A stretch of DNA of 64,000 nt, taken from contig JBGTQJ010000007.1 of NCBI GenBank assembly GCA_041941305.1, positions 186,001 through 250,000 of the forward strand. The letters run 5' to 3'. Shown here piece by piece: positions 60,930-64,000 of this stretch. The notes under the pieces are model-generated. The model saw only the letters and a list, made by a program, of their open reading frames with translations. It searched no databases and was not told where the DNA came from. This DNA comes from JANSWP01 sp041941305 (GTDB lineage Bacteria; Bacteroidota; Bacteroidia; Chitinophagales; Saprospiraceae). The translations under genes were made by a program, and so were the position numbers. The number at the start of each line of letters is the position of its first letter. Within the stretch, counting starts at the first letter, position 1.

Positions 60930-63200
60930 TTAGCCTGGAAACTGAAATTGCCTGCGTTCTAAATACTCAACTCTTCCACTTCCCTCTTTCAATTTCAAAA
61001 CTCTATTCACTTCTATATTTCTAAAGGTCTCCACCGTTCTTTGAGCATTTGGCCACTGAACAGTGATGCTGTTTACAATGGCTGCCTTGCCAAGACCTGT
61101 TTCCAATTGAAGGCTATTGCCGCCAAAACTGCCTCCGGTATTAACCGTTCTATGAAAAACAAGTTCTTCCCCATCAATAGTAGCTGCTTCAATTTTCACC
61201 CGTGCACCAATTGCGCTTCTATTGGAAATGGTTCCTTCCAAAACCAAAGTCACCCAATTATTTTCAGTGCCCATTGGATTTAAAAAAAGCGCATCCCCGA
61301 AAACATCTCCTTCATAAGCACCGCCCATTACGCTGAAAATATCCTGATCTCCATCATTGTCGAAATCACCAAAACCAACAGCATGTCCTTTTTGAACATG
61401 CCCCAAGCCTCCAGCCGTCGTTACATCCTGAAAAGTTTTTCCAGCATTATTGCGAAACATTTTATTGGGAACAACTGCAGTGTAACTGGGCTCTCCTGTA
61501 CCTAAATAAAAGTCCAGCCAGCCATCATTGTCAATGTCACCGTAATTGGATCCCATGGCAAACATGCCTTCAGTGAGGTTCATGGCTTTCGACTTTTCAG
61601 TAAAGGTACCGTCGCCATTATTTCGATAAAGGCGTGGCTCTCCACCAGCCAATTGCCCTCGGTAATTCATTGCTGCTGTCGCTGCAACTACGGAACTATT
61701 GCTTTCGGCATAATTGAGATTAAAAGAAGCGACAAAAATGTCCTGCCAGCCATCATTATCGTAATCCCACATCCAGCAAGGAAAGCTGGAAATGGGTTCA
61801 ATAACTTGACTTTTGGAAGGAGCATCTCTGAATGAAACAATGCCTTCCGGATTTGCACCATTATTGATAAGTAATCGATTTGAAGCATTGAGGTAAGATA
61901 TATAAAGATCGGGATAGCCGTCATTGTCCACATCTCCTGCAGTCACACCTTTTGTCATGGCTTTTAGCGGAAGCAATCCAGATGCTTCAATTTTGTTTGT
62001 AAAAGTGCCATTGCCATTATTGATGTACAACTCGCATGGATAGGGGTTATTTTCTCTCAATGATTCATTTCCAATAAAAACATCCAGCCAACCATCGTTA
62101 TTGAAATCTGCCCAGGCTGCCGTTTGAGTAGGATAATGAGAGAGCAAACCCGCCTCTACGGTAACATCTGTAAATGTACCATCTCCGTTGTTTCGAATCA
62201 ATGAATTGGGAATTGTGCCATAAGCATCAAACCAAGCCCCTCTTAATACAAACACATCCAGAAAACCATCATTGTTATAATCGCAATGATTCATATTGAG
62301 CCCTCCTGTCAGACCAAGCAAACCACTACTTTGAGTCGTTTCTATGAAAGTACCATCCCCATTGTTGATGAACAATCGAATTTGATCATCAAAACCCCAG
62401 GAAGAAGCAAAAATGTCTAAAAAGCCATCGTTATTGAAATCATCAACACAAGTTCCACCAGATAAACCTACAGTATTGATCCCCAATTTGTGAGCGATAT
62501 TTGGAAACCTGGGTATTTCGTAATCTGATCTAAATTCTTTTGGGTTCAACCGCCATCTGGGAGGCACTTTTTCTGGATATTCGCCTAAGGCCATATAGGC
62601 AAAATTGAGCATCCACATGGATTCAAAGTCATCCGGCTTTTCTGCCAGCAATTTTTCATAAATGCTTATTGCAGTTCGCACTGAAGTTTGCATTTCGTAC
62701 ACTCCATCTTTTTCGAACGGCATAATACAGCGACTGGCATTGAAGCGATTGAGACAATTATTTTGCTCTCCGAGCCTCATATAAGCAAGCGCACGCAACT
62801 TATTGATTTGATACAAAATCTGTTTGTCCTCAAATTTCAAATGCTCCAATTGACCGAACAGTTGCTCAATCATCATTACTGCTCTTTCAGAGTCTCCGGC
62901 TTTCAATAATTCATTCGAATAATATTCATAGCCCTTTAGTTGGGTCTTAAAATCTGTCGCTTTTTGTAAATGTTGACCATACTGTTCTGCCCGATAGGCA
63001 TTCCTGAAATAAGAAATGCGCATTGGGTCTATTTCTGCTGCTGCCTCTTTCAATAAATTGATCATTTGAGCAGTGCCATCTGAATCAATTTTATTTTCTT
63101 CTGTGCTTTCATTTATTGTGTTTTTTGGGTTTTCTCCCGAATTACAAGAAATCAGCAAATGAAGAAAACTAAGTACGACTAACAAGTTTCGAATTTTCAT
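60930..63200 (-). CDS. VCBS/FG-GAP and ASPIC/UnbV lipoprotein with TPR-like N-terminus
   Basis: The 756-residue protein carries a lipoprotein signal (VLSFLHLLISC). An alpha-helical TPR-like region (about 30-215) precedes a seven-bladed FG-GAP propeller (about 225-600) with many Ca-binding DxNxDGxxD loops (DFNNDGFLDIF, DYNNDGFLDVF, DVDNDGYPDLY, DIDNDGWLDFY, DFDNDGDQDIF). The C-terminal ASPIC/UnbV domain is at about 645-740 (NRSAIGARVKIE, NTGGSFGGNSLQLETGLG, ITVQWPN). Such proteins are common in Bacteroidota and are thought to bind extracellular glycans or proteins. The start codon is well placed, 24 bp downstream of the metal-efflux adaptor gene. Confidence 0.9.
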   Translation of the reverse strand: MKIRNLLVVLSFLHLLISCNSGENPKNTINESTEENKIDSDGTAQMINLLKEAAAEIDPMRISYFRNAYRAEQYGQHLQKATDFKTQLKGYEYYSNELLKAGDSERAVMMIEQLFGQLEHLKFEDKQILYQINKLRALAYMRLGEQNNCLNRFNASRCIMPFEKDGVYEMQTSVRTAISIYEKLLAEKPDDFESMWMLNFAYMALGEYPEKVPPRWRLNPKEFRSDYEIPRFPNIAHKLGINTVGLSGGTCVDDFNNDGFLDIFASSWGFDDQIRLFINNGDGTFIETTQSSGLLGLTGGLNMNHCDYNNDGFLDVFVLRGAWFDAYGTIPNSLIRNNGDGTFTDVTVEAGLLSHYPTQTAAWADFNNDGWLDVFIGNESLRENNPYPCELYINNGNGTFTNKIEASGLLPLKAMTKGVTAGDVDNDGYPDLYISYLNASNRLLINNGANPEGIVSFRDAPSKSQVIEPISSFPCWMWDYDNDGWQDIFVASFNLNYAESNSSVVAATAAMNYRGQLAGGEPRLYRNNGDGTFTEKSKAMNLTEGMFAMGSNYGDIDNDGWLDFYLGTGEPSYTAVVPNKMFRNNAGKTFQDVTTAGGLGHVQKGHAVGFGDFDNDGDQDIFSVMGGAYEGDVFGDALFLNPMGTENNWVTLVLEGTISNRSAIGARVKIEAATIDGEELVFHRTVNTGGSFGGNSLQLETGLGKAAIVNSITVQWPNAQRTVETFRNIEVNRVLKLKEGSGRVEYLERRQFQFPG

Positions 63201-63224
63201 AATAACCCTAGTTTAATCTGCTTA

Positions 63225-64000
63225 TTAATTATTGCCTGACAAAGTTCTCTTAACTGATCCACATTTCATCATTTTATCTCCAAAATATGGATTGCGAATT
63301 TCTTCTTCCAAACTCAACCAATCAGCTCCTTCATTATCAAATGCCATCGGACAATACTGCACATAAAGGGTTTCACCTTCCGTCCCAAAAGCTTCTATGG
63401 TATAAATCATAGCCTCGGAAATAAAGCCAAATTGCCTGCGTTGTTCCTCCACATCTTCCATTTCAGATATTTTCTGACTATGTGCTTTCAAAGCATTGAG
63501 TTGTTCCATCCAATAAATATGTGCTTCCCCTTCTAATAAGCTCATGTCTATTGCATCCAATTGTTCTAAGACCTTTTTTGCAGCAAGTCCAGCACCTTTG
63601 GTATCTGTGCTTACAAATGCATCTTTGAGCTGGATGTATGCATTTGCCAGATTATTCAATTGAATTTTAAATTCAGATGGCGTTTCTTCCTGAAAATTTG
63701 GTACTCCAGCTACCTCTTTTTTGATTTTTACATTTTGGTTCATCATACTCGTCTGATTGTTCAACTGTGCTGCAGCGTCAATTGTGAAACTTCCATAAGT
63801 CACCACTTCTTCTCCAACTTGCAATCCACTTTTTACTACATAATTTTCCCCCAAGCTTTCTGAAATTTCTATTGCTCTAAACTGAAAGGAAGGGATTTCC
63901 ATATCCGGCACTTTGACATAGACAACAGAACGCTTGCCGGTCCACAATACAGCTGATTTTGGAACAGTCAATTGAGTTCTAATTAAAGCCCGGTTTTTTA
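63225..64000 (-). CDS. CusB-like RND efflux adaptor with DUF3347, 5' end outside window
   Basis: The frame is open to the last base of the window. The visible part (residues RALIRTQLTVPKSAV onward) begins with the end of a membrane-fusion-protein domain (VLWTGKRSVVYVK, then VKSGLQVGEEVVTYGSF), as in CusB. A DUF3347 domain follows (about the last 150 residues), ending with YCPMAF, GADWLSLEEEIRNPYFGDKMMKCG. The Cys-Pro-Met and the final Cys are the putative metal ligands of this domain, linked to copper or silver handling. The partner pump gene would lie upstream, beyond the window. Confidence 0.88.
   Translation of the reverse strand, partial: KNRALIRTQLTVPKSAVLWTGKRSVVYVKVPDMEIPSFQFRAIEISESLGENYVVKSGLQVGEEVVTYGSFTIDAAAQLNNQTSMMNQNVKIKKEVAGVPNFQEETPSEFKIQLNNLANAYIQLKDAFVSTDTKGAGLAAKKVLEQLDAIDMSLLEGEAHIYWMEQLNALKAHSQKISEMEDVEEQRRQFGFISEAMIYTIEAFGTEGETLYVQYCPMAFDNEGADWLSLEEEIRNPYFGDKMMKCGSVKRTLSGNN

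Overview
The window is a stretch of a Bacteroidota chromosome, most likely from the Saprospiria/Saprospiraceae side of the phylum. The evidence is AT-rich DNA, secreted proteins with type IX secretion (T9SS) type A tails and one CHU_C (type B) tail, SCN/SCG-type lipoprotein signals, promoters of the TTTG/TAnnTTTG kind and an almost complete lack of Shine-Dalgarno sequences. Two runs of N (39981-40615 and 46094-46101) show a scaffolded draft assembly, probably a metagenome bin. I see no rRNA, tRNA, CRISPR array, prophage or transposase gene.

Layout. 1-9 kb: 3' end of an S46 dipeptidyl peptidase, a secreted PDZ protein divergent from a histidine kinase/response regulator pair, gyrB and a SWIM zinc-finger protein. 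9-20 kb: ftsH-rsfS divergent from birA, a decapitated AraC-type regulator fused to a truncated beta-helix surface protein, uvrC and an S9 peptidase. 20-32 kb: a glycosyltransferase, a Rof-like protein, a MOSC protein and an ATP-grasp protein, then a 2209-residue surface protein with 20 Ig-like repeats, and pckA. 32-40 kb: an AraC regulator, a VWA lipoprotein, a 5'-truncated transglutaminase-like gene and clpB. 40.7-46 kb: a cluster that looks devoted to stress (divergent RpoD-like sigma factor, Dps, universal stress protein, XRE regulator, small basic peptide). 46-57 kb: MscS channel, LEA-like protein, two related sialidase-fold proteins, a HTH-DUF433/PIN-like toxin-antitoxin pair with a frameshifted toxin, a methyltransferase, an MFS transporter, a YdjM-type hydrolase gene split by a 159-bp miniature element, and a glycosyltransferase. 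57.8-64 kb: two T9SS cargo proteins, a VCBS/ASPIC lipoprotein and the end of a CusB-like metal-efflux adaptor.

The most distinctive property of the window is the load of small non-autonomous palindromic DNA: at least six different families lie between genes, at assembly gaps, and in some cases inside genes. The best case is 54616-54774. It has matching terminal inverted repeats and an exact 5-bp target duplication, and removing it (with one duplication copy) restores a single 325-codon reading frame. A perfect 70-bp palindrome with no spacer (20062-20131) includes the stop codon of the S9 peptidase gene. Several genes appear eroded (AraC remnant, beta-helix protein, transglutaminase-like gene, toxin gene), and one (ATP-grasp) seems to start at a non-AUG codon.
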